Assembly (NCBI GenBank): GCA_963921425.1
Contig: OY992836.1
Location: 4,107,825 to 4,171,824 of the forward strand
DNA: 64,000 nt
Source of the DNA: Dryas octopetala
Taxonomy: Eukaryota; Streptophyta; Magnoliopsida; Rosales; Rosaceae
Direction: 5' to 3'
A model generated the notes under the pieces. The model searched no databases and was not told where the DNA came from. It saw only the letters and a list, made by a program, of their open reading frames with translations. The translations under genes were made by a program, and so were the position numbers. How positions within the stretch are numbered: the first letter of the stretch is position 1; every line of letters begins with the position of its first letter. Below are positions 38,536 through 48,559 of this stretch, one piece after another.

Positions 38536-39006
38536 AACTATGCTTGAAAAATTATATTAACAAGTCAATTAACATGCCTTTCTAAACTGGTTGCTATAGT
38601 CTGCAAAATTAGTTGGCTAGGATTAAATCTTAATTAGGTTTACTCAAATCCTACAGTAAACCCTAAAACTTGAAAATTTGAAATTCTATATAAAATACAT
38701 AGTGAGTTATTGGGCTAATAGCCTAAAAGACTACTACTACTATTTTTTATTTTTTATTTTGCAAAAAAATGAGGTGGGCTACAACTGCATTAACAGTTGG
38801 AATTCTTACAACTGCATTAACAGTTGTATCCTATGTATATATATAGCTTCGTATTAAATATCTAACCAATTAGTTTTGAAGCTCTCTATGTTGTAACACG
38901 AATTCTCTAAAGGGTCAAACTTGAAAAATTAAGGTCTTGCAAACATGAACAAACTTTCGGGGGTTAAAGGGCACCTGTGTGGTGCTAGCCAACGGCTCTC
39001 CGACGA
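38536..39006. repeat. Local duplication copy B, right segment
   Basis: The segment matches 4824-5305. It begins at the AACTA motif also found at 36114-36118. Homology between the copies ends at the word TCTCCGACGAT. Confidence 0.8.
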
Positions 39007-39499
39007 TCAAGTCAGTAAACAAAATCAATTATAAACTCAAAGCGGTGGGCTTGGAGCTGAACAATTACGTACATTTGGATGAATTAATCCTCATGACCGA
39101 AGGATTGTAAGCTTGTAATCACTGGGAAGTATACTCCTATTAGGAGTGAACTCTTATGCTTGAATCCTTGTTTGGGGAGGATTCAAGCCCACCTTGTATT
39201 GTGGAGGAGGAAGATTCAAGCCTACCTTGTGTTATGGAGGAGCTGGTCCAATCCTTATTGGATTCCTCTACCTTGTCCATTAATGATCCAATGGGGGCAT
39301 TGGGGGAGGACGTCCTTCACGCGTCCCTAGCGCAAAAGTATATTCTTGTTCTCCATGTTGGTCTATTCTAATAAGGTACTCTGTTATCAATGAGAGGTCC
39401 TATCTTACTAGATTATTCAATAGGTGAAGTACCTTTAGCTAGTTAGGTACCTCCTTAATTCCTCCTTAGATTGGTGGAGGTCCTCATAGTAGCTTGATG
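38970..39499. repeat. Possible gypsy-like LTR fragment, continuing at 45928-46140
   Basis: The word run CACCTGTGTGGTGCTAGCC, then GGCTCTCCGACGATCAAGTCAG, shared up to small changes with the solo LTR at 60396-60443, suggests an old gypsy-type LTR piece. I could not define its ends. The minus-strand gypsy element sits inside this region and splits it. No host gene is seen. Confidence 0.35.
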
Positions 39500-39504
39500 G
39501 TAGG

Positions 39505-40422
39505 TGTAACTGGGGCAAATTTTCGATCTCCAAATCCTCACAAACTACCCTTGTTATGGCAGTGTTATACTCACACTTCTCAGCCTAAACTCACGCAATT
39601 GCAAGAGGAACCAAACGTAAAAGCATGTGCAACACTTGTTTACAAGAACTCTATTCCCCACCTTTATTATCAACAAAGGAATGCAAGATTTACACACTCT
39701 CAAAACTGTGTTTTCTCTCTTACAAATCAGTTTGCAAAATTGAACTCTCTAACCCTCTAAGCTTGCCTCTCGTCAAGCTTAAGTAAAGGGACTTGGCAAC
39801 TTGCTGATTGCCAACATACTCAAGTGGATTGTCTCCCATCAGAATATTAAGTAACTGATGTCCAACAGGAGTGCATGCTTCCACCCACTTGCCCTCTTAA
39901 GTGGCTTCAGCAACTTCCAAGAGCTTGCTTGAGCTGCATCCATAAGTTGCCTGCTTAGATTCCATGCAGGAGCTGCTTGCATGTGCTGCCTGTATGAGAA
40001 GCTTGCATGAGCTACCTGCATAAGCAGCTTGCTTGCCTTTCAGCAAGTCAACAATGCTGCTGGGTATACTTCAAGTCCCTATGGTGCTCCAAGTTCCCAT
40101 GCAGCTTTGCTTCAAGGTTGAGCTGCCTGTTTGAGCTTCCTACATCAGCAGCTTGCTTGCCTCTTCAAGTGGGCAAGGTTTCCTTTGCCACTAAGTAAAC
40201 AAAACTGATGCCATCTTGTATCAGCTCACATGTAAGTGACATCACTCAAATGCCACCAGCTCATCTTCCTTTGACTTAGTAACCCGACCAAGCCGAGCAT
40301 GACCCGCGCATGCCATTTTCCTCGTAACCGAGTTAGTGCGTGTGCTCGCCACAAGCGCACCGTGCCACCGACATCCACCCAATGCCGAGGCTGATCTGTA
40401 AGGATCTAGTAAGGCTCTTACA
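39505..40422 (-). repeat. 3' LTR of the gypsy element
   Basis: A 918-bp LTR. It is rich in a degenerate GAGCTGCCTGCATGAGCAGC-like reiteration (about 39900-40160). Confidence 0.92.
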
Positions 40423-43400
40423 AACCACCCCCACTAAATGAGCCCGACGTCCTCGTCGGATTGGAGTCTAAGTACTCCTGTATCTGTTTCTCAAACTACC
40501 ACAAAGTTACATCTCTTTCCTAACTAACCTCCGAGTCGCTGCCTCTTTTCCATCGAACTAAGTAATCAGTTCGTCGATTCTTCTTGCTTTGACCTTCAGT
40601 CCTATGAGCAGGTATCTTCTCAACTTCTTTGTCAAACTGCTTTCGAATAACCGGAGGGGCTCTCCTTGCTTGACTTCGAGAAGGATCTTCGGCATCCTCA
40701 TGGAATGTTTTAAGGAATCTAACATGGAAGGTGGGATGTATCTTCAAGCAATTAGGTAGCTTCAACCGATAGGCAACATTCCCAACTTGCTTGATTATCT
40801 CAAACAGACCATCATATCTCGGAATCAGCCCTCTTTGCACAGTCTTGCTACTTATCTTTTTCCAAATCTGAAGAGTAAGCTTAAGAAAGACTTTATCCCC
40901 AACCTGGAATTCCAATGGCCTTCGCCCTTTGTTAGCATATTTCTTCATTCTCCGGATTGCTTTAGATAGACTATCTTGAGCTTCCCCTAGCAACTCTTGT
41001 TTGGAACGAGCAAAGCAAACCAGTATGCTGCTGGACACTTGCCTCCAGTTCGTTGTGCAGCAACTTCTTGAGGAGTACGAGACTGTTGGCCCATAACCAA
41101 TTTGAAAGGATTCATTCCCATAGCCAAAGATCGATAAAGGTTATAACAAAACTGTGCAGATTCCAATAGTTCCACCCAATTTTTCGGACTTGCCGTCACA
41201 TAATGTCTGAGATATTCCTCCAACAATTGATTCATCCTCTCCGTTTGCCCATCCGTTTGAGGATGGTTGGCTGTAGAGAATTTCAGCTCAGACCCCATCA
41301 TATTAAACAAGGCAGTCCATAATCTGCCAGTGAACCTTGCATCACGATCACTTATGATATCTTCTGGCAAACCGAAGTACTTCACCACATTCTTATAGAA
41401 CAGCATTGCAGTAACATCCGCAGGACAAGAATGTGGAGTTGCTATGAATACAGCATACTTCGAGAATCGATCAACCACTACCAAAATAGAACGCATTCCC
41501 TCAACCTTTGGCAGTTTCGTAATGAAGTCCATAGACACGGACTACCAAGGTCTCTTCAGTATGAGCAGTGGTTGCAACAAGCCCGCCTCTTTCTTCCTCT
41601 CAAACTTGTCTTGCTGGCACACCAAACATGTTTTGACATAGGCTTTAATGTCATCCTCCATCTTAGGCCAATAATAAAACCTTGAAGCCAAGGCTAACAT
41701 TCGATCAACTCCACGATGCCCAGCCCACTATGAGTCATGCATCTCCCACATCAGTTCCTTGCGAAGTCCCCTTCCACTTGGAACAAAAACTCTTCCGCCT
41801 TTAGCGTACACCAAGCCATCTTCCAGCCAATATCTTTGAACAAGTCCCTCTCTAACTTGTTGCTGGATCTTCGTGTAGGCAACATCCGACTTGGATATCT
41901 CCAGAATTTTGTCTAAGAAATCTGAGTGTACAAGAGTTAAGGCTGCAACATACTCTTGTACATCTTTGCGACTCAACACATCTGCCACTTGATTTTGATT
42001 CCCAAGTTTGTGCACCCATACAAAATTAAACTCAGCCAAAAATTCTTGCCAACATGCTTGCTTAGGAGACAACTTCTTATGAGTCTTGAAATAAGTGTTA
42101 GCCATATTATCCGTCACCACCGTGAAATGAGTACCCAGCAAGTAGTGTCTCCAAACTTTCAAGCAATGCACAACTGCAGCCATCTCCTTTTCATGAGTTG
42201 AATATCGCTGCTCGACATCCTTCAGCTTTCGGCTCTCAAAGGCAATAGGATGTCCTTGGATCAGCACCCCTACAAATGCTCAATCTGAAGCATCTGTGTG
42301 AACTTCGAAAGACAACTCGAAGTCAAGCAGCCTAAGGATAGGTTCCGTAGCTACTGCTTGCTTCACTTTCTCGAACACCGCTTCACACTTTTTTTTCCAA
42401 CATCATTTGTTATCTTTCCTCAGCAAATCAGTCAAGAGAGTCACCTTCCTTGAGTAATATTTGATAAACCGCCGATAATAATTTGTCAAGCCAAGAAAAG
42501 ATCTCAAATCTGGTACCTTAGTAGGTGCAGGGCAGTCAAGGATGGCCTTTACTTTCTTCTCATCCATTCGTATCATGCCTTTGATAATCCAGTGCCCCAA
42601 GAACATGATTTCTTGGCAGCAAAACTCGCACTTCTCCTTCTTTACATAGAGTTGATAATCTCTAAGTCGTGAGAAAACCAACCGAAGGTGCATCAAATGA
42701 TTCTCCAAACAATCACTATAGATAACTATGTCATCCAAGTAAACCACAACAAACGAATCCAAATACTCATAAAGGACATCGTTCATTAGATTGCAAAAAG
42801 TAGCTGTGGCGTTAGTTAACCCAAACGGCATTACAAGAAACTCATATGAGCCGTAGCTCGTAACACAAGCAGTCTTCACTTCATCTCCTTCAGCAATGCG
42901 CACCTACCAATAACCCGAACGCAGATCCAACTTCGTGAAGTAAGAGGCCTTGGACAACCAATCAAACAAGTCCGACACATTCGAAACAAGATACTTATTT
43001 TTGATTGTGACTTTGTTCAAGGCACAATAGTCCACACACATCCTCATGGATCCATCTGATTTCTTTTGAAACAAAACCGGGGCACTGTAGGGAGCTTTTG
43101 ATGGTTGAAGGAGACCAGAATCCAACAACTCGTTCAATTGTCTTCTAAGCTCTGCCAATTCAGGAGGCGCCATTCTATAAGGAGCTTGTGCAGGGGGTCT
43201 TGCATCAGGGACCAACTCAATCTTGTGATCAATGGCGCGTCGGGGAGAAAGTTGTTTAGGAAGTTTCGAGGGTATCACATCAGCAAATTCGTCCAACATT
43301 TCAACCACCCTATCCGGCACTTTAACAACCTTGGTCGTCTTGATCTCCACCAAGGCAGCCAAATATGTCACCTCATTCTTCTTCAATCCCTTCTCTACTT

Positions 43401-45021
43401 GCATAGAAAATTGCATCCCATGCTTCTGCTGAACCACCTTCTTTTCCGCAGCCATATTGACTTCAGGGACAAAGCATGGCGAATTTCCTTCCGCATTCAA
43501 TAGGTCTCCAAGGTAAGACATTAAGGAAACCTTTGCTTGGACAAAGAACTCAATTCCAAGTATAACATCAAAGTCATCTAAGGGAACAACCATCATATTG
43601 CATTGTCCCTCCCACAAACTAACCTTGAGAGTAACCACAACCGATCCTTTTATGGGAGCAGCTTCTGAATTCACAGCCTTTAGTGTGCTTGAATTCTGTG
43701 TGAGGTTTAAGCCAAGTCTCTGCACTTCCTTCATACCTATGAAATTATTGGTAACATCGCTGTCCACCATGGCATACGTCTCTTGGTTGTTTATCGTGGC
43801 AGCCACATACATCAATCCCTTCTTTGGTTGTGTTGGGACTAAAGTGATGGCTGTTAATCGCAAAGGATTCATTCGAGGTTAAACTCCCGCATCCTCATTT
43901 GTTGAATCATCCTTTGGATTTTCAGTAACTAGGGCACTCAACTTCTCCCTCTTTGGGCAATCCTTCACTCGGTGAGGACCATTACAAAGTAAGTAGGCTT
44001 TGTACCACTTGTACTAGAACTCCCACCAGACTTGGACTTGTCCGGACCCTCTCGCTTCTTCCAATCTTTGTTCTTGCTCCATGAACCTTCTTGGAATAAG
44101 GAGCCTTTCCGCTATCCTTCTTTCCATCGTTTCCCTTCTTCTTGTCTGAAGAAGGGTTTCCCGTTTTGAAGTCAACTAACCCTTCAGCCACTGAGATTGC
44201 AGTAGGCAAGTCTCGCACCCCTTGCCTTCTCAACTCCGCTTGTGCCCAAGATTGCAAGTCAGACATGAAATTGAAAAGCTTGTCTTCCTCGGACATATTT
44301 TTGATATCAAGCATTAAAGAACTAAATTCTTTCACGTACCCGCGTACCGTGCTTGTATGCCTCAAATTCTTGAGGGACTCCCTTGCAATCCACGATGTAT
44401 TGGCAGGGAGGAATTGATCCCTCAATTCTTTCCTCAAGACATACAATCACTGCCCGACCAGCACAATCATTATCCGCCATCCGAGTTCGCCACCAAAGCT
44501 TTGCATCACTGACAAGATACATGCTAGTCATCAATACTTTCTCTGCTTCAGGCACACGAGCTGCCTTGAAGTACTGCTCGATGTCCCAAAGAAAGTTCTC
44601 AAGATCCTTCACATTCCGCTCACCATTAAATGGCTTAGGTTCAGGCACCTTGATCTTTGACATGGATTCCGCTCCCCCCGTCTAACCAAGCATGGCCTTC
44701 TTCAGCAATGCAACATCATCTTCAACCTCTTTGAAGTTCTGTTTGATTATCTCTACCAAGGACTCAATGTCCTCAACAATAGATGTGCACCTGGTGTTTG
44801 TTTGCTCTTGAAACAAACTCACCCACTTCTCGCGTAAGGCAACATTTTCATCCTTCAATGCATAGCACTACATTGCCAAATTGCGAGCATCATCAGCCAG
44901 TGGAGTGTCGACAAAGTTCTCGAGTAGTGTAAGTTGCTCCACCAGATTGTCGCCACTTCCGACCATCGTTTTGCCAACGAAAACAACTCGAGATTAAGCC
45001 AACTTAGGCTCTGATACCAAC

Positions 45022-45922
45022 TGTAACAGGGGCAAATTTTCGATCTCCAAATCCTCACAAACTACCCTTGTTATGGCAGTGTGATACTCACACTTCTCAG
45101 CCTAAACTCACGCAATTGCAAGAGGAACCAAACGTAAAAGCATGTGCAACACTTGTTTACAGGGACTATATTCCCCACCTTATTATCAACAAAGGAATGC
45201 AAGATTTACACACTCTCAAAACTGTGTTTTCTCTCTTACAAATCAGTTTGCAAAACTAAACTCTTTAACCCACTAAGCTTGCCTCGTCAAGCTTAAGTAA
45301 AGGGACTTGGCAACTTGCTGATTGCCAACATACTCAAGTGGATTGTTTCCCATCTGAATATTAAGTGACAGTTGTCCAACAGGAGTGCATGCTGCCACCC
45401 ACTTGCCCTCTCAAGTGGCTTCAGCAACTTCCAAGAGCTTGCTTGAGCTGCATCCATAATTGCATGCAGGAGCTGCTTGCATATGCTACCTGCATGAGCA
45501 GCTTGCATGAGCTGCCTGCATGAGCAGCTTGCTTGCCTTTCAACAAGTCAGTAATGCTGCTGGGTATACTTCAAGTCCCCATGGTGCTCCAAGTTCCCAT
45601 GCAGCTTTGCTTCAAGGTTGAGCTGCCTGTTTGAGCTGACTACATCAGCAGCTTGCTTGCCTCTTCAAGTGGGCAAGGTTTCCTCTGCCACTAAGTAAAC
45701 AAAGCTGCTGCCATCTTGTATCAGCCCACATGTACGTGACATCACTCAAATGCCACCAGCCCATCTTCCTTTGACTTAGTAACCCGACTAGGCCGAGCAT
45801 GACCCGCGCATGCCATTTTCCTCGTAACCGAGTTAGTGCGTGTGCTCGCCACAAGCGCACCGTGACACCAACATCCACCCAATGCCGAGGCTGATCCGTA
45901 AGGATCTAGTAAGGGTCTTACA
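45022..45922 (-). repeat. 5' LTR of the gypsy element
   Basis: A 901-bp partner of 39505-40422, ending at the GTAGG target duplication. Confidence 0.92.
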
Positions 45923-46140
45923 GTAGGTGACTACTTAGGCGACTACCTAAGTGACTACCTACTGGAGTGTAGTCCTTGATTGGTAGTTACCTTGTAAAGG
46001 TAGTCCATTCCTTTCGTTGGTCTTTTGCTTCAACTAAGGCGTAGATCCTTTCAATATTGTAAGTACCTCTTCCCATGATAGGTACCACCCCATTATATGG
46101 GTACTATACCACATTTCTTGTCAAATGTCCTTAATTGTGA

Positions 46141-46416
46141 GAATTAATCATGGTCCCACGCTATATATATATATATATATTATATAGTACGGATCTATAA
46201 TATAGTTAGACCAAGCTCCATAGAATGGCGCGTGACTCTGATTCAAGTGAATTTAACCTTTGATTCACACATTTAGTAAATTAGGTATCGGAGAGTTGCA
46301 TAGATTCTTAGTATTTTCTTGATTGCATGTGATTCAAGTAATTCAACAGCTATGTGGAAATTTGCTCGATCCCACAGCATCCAATCTGTTTGGGGCCTTG
46401 GGTATCCGAGATGTGG

Positions 46417-46481
<65 letters not shown>

Positions 46482-46856
46482 GGCTTTGGGTATAATTATA
46501 GCTCCATTTTATTAATTTCACAATCTTCAATACTTTAAAAAAAACATATACATTATGAACAAATTTAATCCAATTGATTACATTAAATCTCGGTGTATGT
46601 AACCAAAAATGGCCAGCATAATGTTTTAAAAAAAAATGGCGAACATAAAAGAAATCGTATGTAACTTATCATTTATGACGACAACAAAATAATAAAACTA
46701 TAAATTGCATGAAAGATGCAAAGCACCACGTCCATATTGCACCCTCTTATTATTCTCAAATCGTTTTCTTGCTCCCGTTTGGATTGATCACATGCAAACA
46801 AGTCGCAATGATAAAACTCTCTCTTGCAGCAATTATTTGTTTCACCAATCTATAAC
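46141..46856. other. Intergenic and extensin 3' flank
   Basis: No gene is seen. A TA repeat lies near 46163-46181 and a GA microsatellite at 46420-46478. The extensin transcript probably ends within about 46700-46860, where AATAATAAG-type signals occur on the minus strand. Confidence 0.5.
46420..46478. repeat. (GA)n microsatellite
   Basis: About 59 bp of uninterrupted GA dinucleotide. Confidence 0.97.
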
Positions 46857-46982
46857 CTGCAATGCAGAACAATATTGACGTTAGTAAAATGGAAAATCAC
46901 AAAAGATTACATATATTTAATCAATTAAGAAGGGCAATGATAAGAGAAGTAAATGAAATACTTGATGACAAAAGACACTTAC
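46857..46982 (-). other. Probable intron in the extensin 3' UTR
   Basis: About 26 bases past the stop codon the minus strand has a near-consensus donor GT/GTAAGT. It is followed by T-rich sequence, a perfect plant branch-point word TACTAAC about 23 bases before the 3' end, and the acceptor TTGCAG. The 126-bp segment has every hallmark of a real intron. Being within 50 bases of the stop, it would not be expected to trigger nonsense-mediated decay. Confidence 0.7.
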
Positions 46983-47008
46983 ACGAAGAGAACAGAAATT
47001 CTATTTGC

Positions 47009-48445
47009 TTAGTAAAGAATAGGTGGTGGAGGAGACTTGTAGTAGTAGGGTTTAGGAGATGAGGGTGATGGTGGTGGTAGTGATTTGTAAACATAGGGAG
47101 GTGGAGGTGATGGAGATGGGGGTGGTGGTGGTGGTGACTTATAAACATGAGGTGGAGGAGGTGATGGTGAGGGTGGTGGTGGCGATTTATAAATGTAAGG
47201 TGGTGGTGGGGATGGAGAAGGTGGTGGTGGGGATTTGTACACATAGGGAGGAGGAGGTGAAGGAGGTGGGGGTGGTGGTGGTGGTGACTTGTAGACATAA
47301 GGAGGGGGAGGTGATGGTGAGGGTGGTGGTGGTGACTTGTAAATGTAAGGTGGAGGAGGGGATGGAGAAGGAGGAGGTGGTGATTTATAAATGTAAGGTG
47401 GAGGTGGGGATGGAGAAGGAGGTGGTGGTGATTTATAAATGTAAGGTGGAGGTGGGGATGGAGAAGGAGGTGGTGGTGACTTGTAAACATAAGGAGGGGG
47501 AGGTGATGGAGATGGGGGTGGTGGTGGTGGTGACTTGTACACATAGGGAGGTGGGGGTGATGGAGAAGGTGGTGGTGGTGACTTGTAGACATAAGGAGGG
47601 GGAGGTGATGGAGATGGAGGTGGTGGTGGTGGTGACTTGTACACATAGGGAGGTGGGGGTGATGGAGAAGGTGGTGGAGGTGACTTGTAGGCATAAGGAG
47701 GGGGAGGTGATGGAGATGGAGGTGGTGGTGACTTATACACATAGGGAGGTGGGGGTGATGGAGAAGGTGGTGGAGGTGACTTGTAGACATAAGGAGGGGA
47801 AGGTGATGGAGATGGAGGTGGTGGTGACTTATACACATAGGGAGGTGGGGGTGATGGAGAAGGTGGTGGAGGTGACTTGTAGACATAAGGAGGGGGAGGT
47901 GATGGAGATGGAGGTGGTGGTGACTTATACACATAGGGAGGTGGGGGTGATGGAGATGGTGGAGGAGGTGATTTGTAAATGTAAGGTGGGGGAGGTGATG
48001 GAGATGGAGGAGGAGGTGACTTGTAAGCGTATGGTGGAGGAGGTGATGGTGAGGGTGGTGGTGGTGATTTATAAATGTAAGGGGGAGGTGAGGATGGAGA
48101 AGGAGGTGGTGGTGACTTGTAGACATAAGGAGGGGGAGGTGATGGAGATGGCGGTGGTGGTGGTGGTGACTTGTATAGATAGGGAGGTGGAGGAGATGGA
48201 GAAGGGGGTGGTGGGGATTTGTACACATAAGGAGGAGGTGGTGATGGAGATGGTGGTGGTGGTGACTTGTAGTGGTAAGCCGGAGTTGGTGGCCGCGGTG
48301 ATTTATAATAAGGTCTTGGGGATGAAGAATGTGGTGGAGGTGGAGATCCATAAACATAAGATTTCTCATCACTAGCGGCTACATTGGTGGCTATTAAGCA
48401 TATAGCCAAGGCACAAAACAGCAGGCTATGCCAAAAATTGGCCAT
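47009..48445 (-). CDS. EXT: Extensin (hydroxyproline-rich cell-wall glycoprotein)
   Basis: The 478-residue protein starts at the third in-frame ATG (48445), which puts a clean signal peptide first: MANFWHSLLFCALAICLIA, then TNVAA. The mature part begins SDEKSYVYGSPPPP and is an array of about 25 units of SPPPPSPSPPPPYVYK and variants (YIYK, YAYK, HVYK). It ends YYYKSPPPPILY. In this family the Ser-Pro(3-5) blocks become hydroxyproline-arabinosylated and the Tyr-X-Tyr motifs form isodityrosine crosslinks in the wall. There are no internal stops. Two upstream ATGs (48472, 48454) are in frame but would bury the signal peptide. Confidence 0.95.
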   Translation of the reverse strand: MANFWHSLLFCALAICLIATNVAASDEKSYVYGSPPPPHSSSPRPYYKSPRPPTPAYHYKSPPPPSPSPPPPYVYKSPPPPSPSPPPPYLYKSPPPPPPSPSPPPPYVYKSPPPPSPSSPPPYIYKSPPPPSPSPPPPYAYKSPPPPSPSPPPPYIYKSPPPPSPSPPPPYVYKSPPPPSPSPPPPYVYKSPPPPSPSPPPPYVYKSPPPPSPSPSPPYVYKSPPPPSPSPPPPYVYKSPPPPSPSPPPPYAYKSPPPPSPSPPPPYVYKSPPPPPPSPSPPPPYVYKSPPPPSPSPPPPYVYKSPPPPPPSPSPPPPYVYKSPPPPSPSPPPPYIYKSPPPPSPSPPPPYIYKSPPPPSPSPPPPYIYKSPPPPSPSPPPPYVYKSPPPPPPPPSPPPPYVYKSPPPPSPSPPPPYIYKSPPPPSPSPPPPHVYKSPPPPPPSPSPPPPYVYKSLPPPSPSSPKPYYYKSPPPPILY

Positions 48446-48547
48446 TTTGAGCATTACTGTGGACTGAAACACCCCACAATTTTGGGACTACTATAGCTTT
48501 AAGATCAAAGGATTATTTGTGAATGAATATTGAGTAGAGGTCCAAAG

Positions 48548-48555
48548 TTTATATA
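48548..48555 (-). promoter_or_regulatory. TATA box of the extensin gene
   Basis: The minus strand reads CACTATATAAAC about 105 bases upstream of the chosen ATG. That places transcription start near 48520 and gives a 5' UTR of about 75 bases. Confidence 0.75.
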
Positions 48556-48559
48556 GTGA

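Larger units (their letters stand above)
39505..45922 (-). mobile_element. Ty3/gypsy retrotransposon, chromodomain-type, broken
   Basis: The element lies on the minus strand. Its 5' LTR is 45022-45922 and its 3' LTR 39505-40422 (ends TGTAAC / CTTACA). The 5-bp target duplication GTAGG is perfect (39500-39504 and 45923-45927). The primer site, reverse complement of AGGCTCTGATACCAA, abuts the 5' LTR at 45007-45020. A G-rich polypurine tract abuts the 3' LTR at about 40423-40436. Going downstream, recognisable parts are gag (about 44660-43980), a protease-like region, reverse transcriptase/RNase H (about 43250-41730), integrase (about 41540-40990) and a terminal chromodomain-like block YLVRWKRG near 40550. 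It is broken with several breaks. The LTRs differ by a few percent, so it is of moderate age. Confidence 0.92.

Noticed and set aside
41431-43882. Plus-strand frames across the gypsy polymerase region
   Set aside because: Antisense shadows of the minus-strand element.
47040-48300. Regularly spaced repeats considered as a CRISPR-like array
   Set aside because: They are coding repeats of an extensin in a plant genome; no spacer-repeat structure.
46921-48372. 483-codon minus-strand frame of His/Leu repeats
   Set aside because: This is a frame-shifted reading of the same extensin repeats.
47059-48375. 438-codon open frame on the plus strand across the extensin gene
   Set aside because: It is the antisense of the proline-rich repeat array (Val/Glu/Met/Lys repeats) with no independent signal. 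The minus-strand frame has a signal peptide, TATA box and known family motifs.
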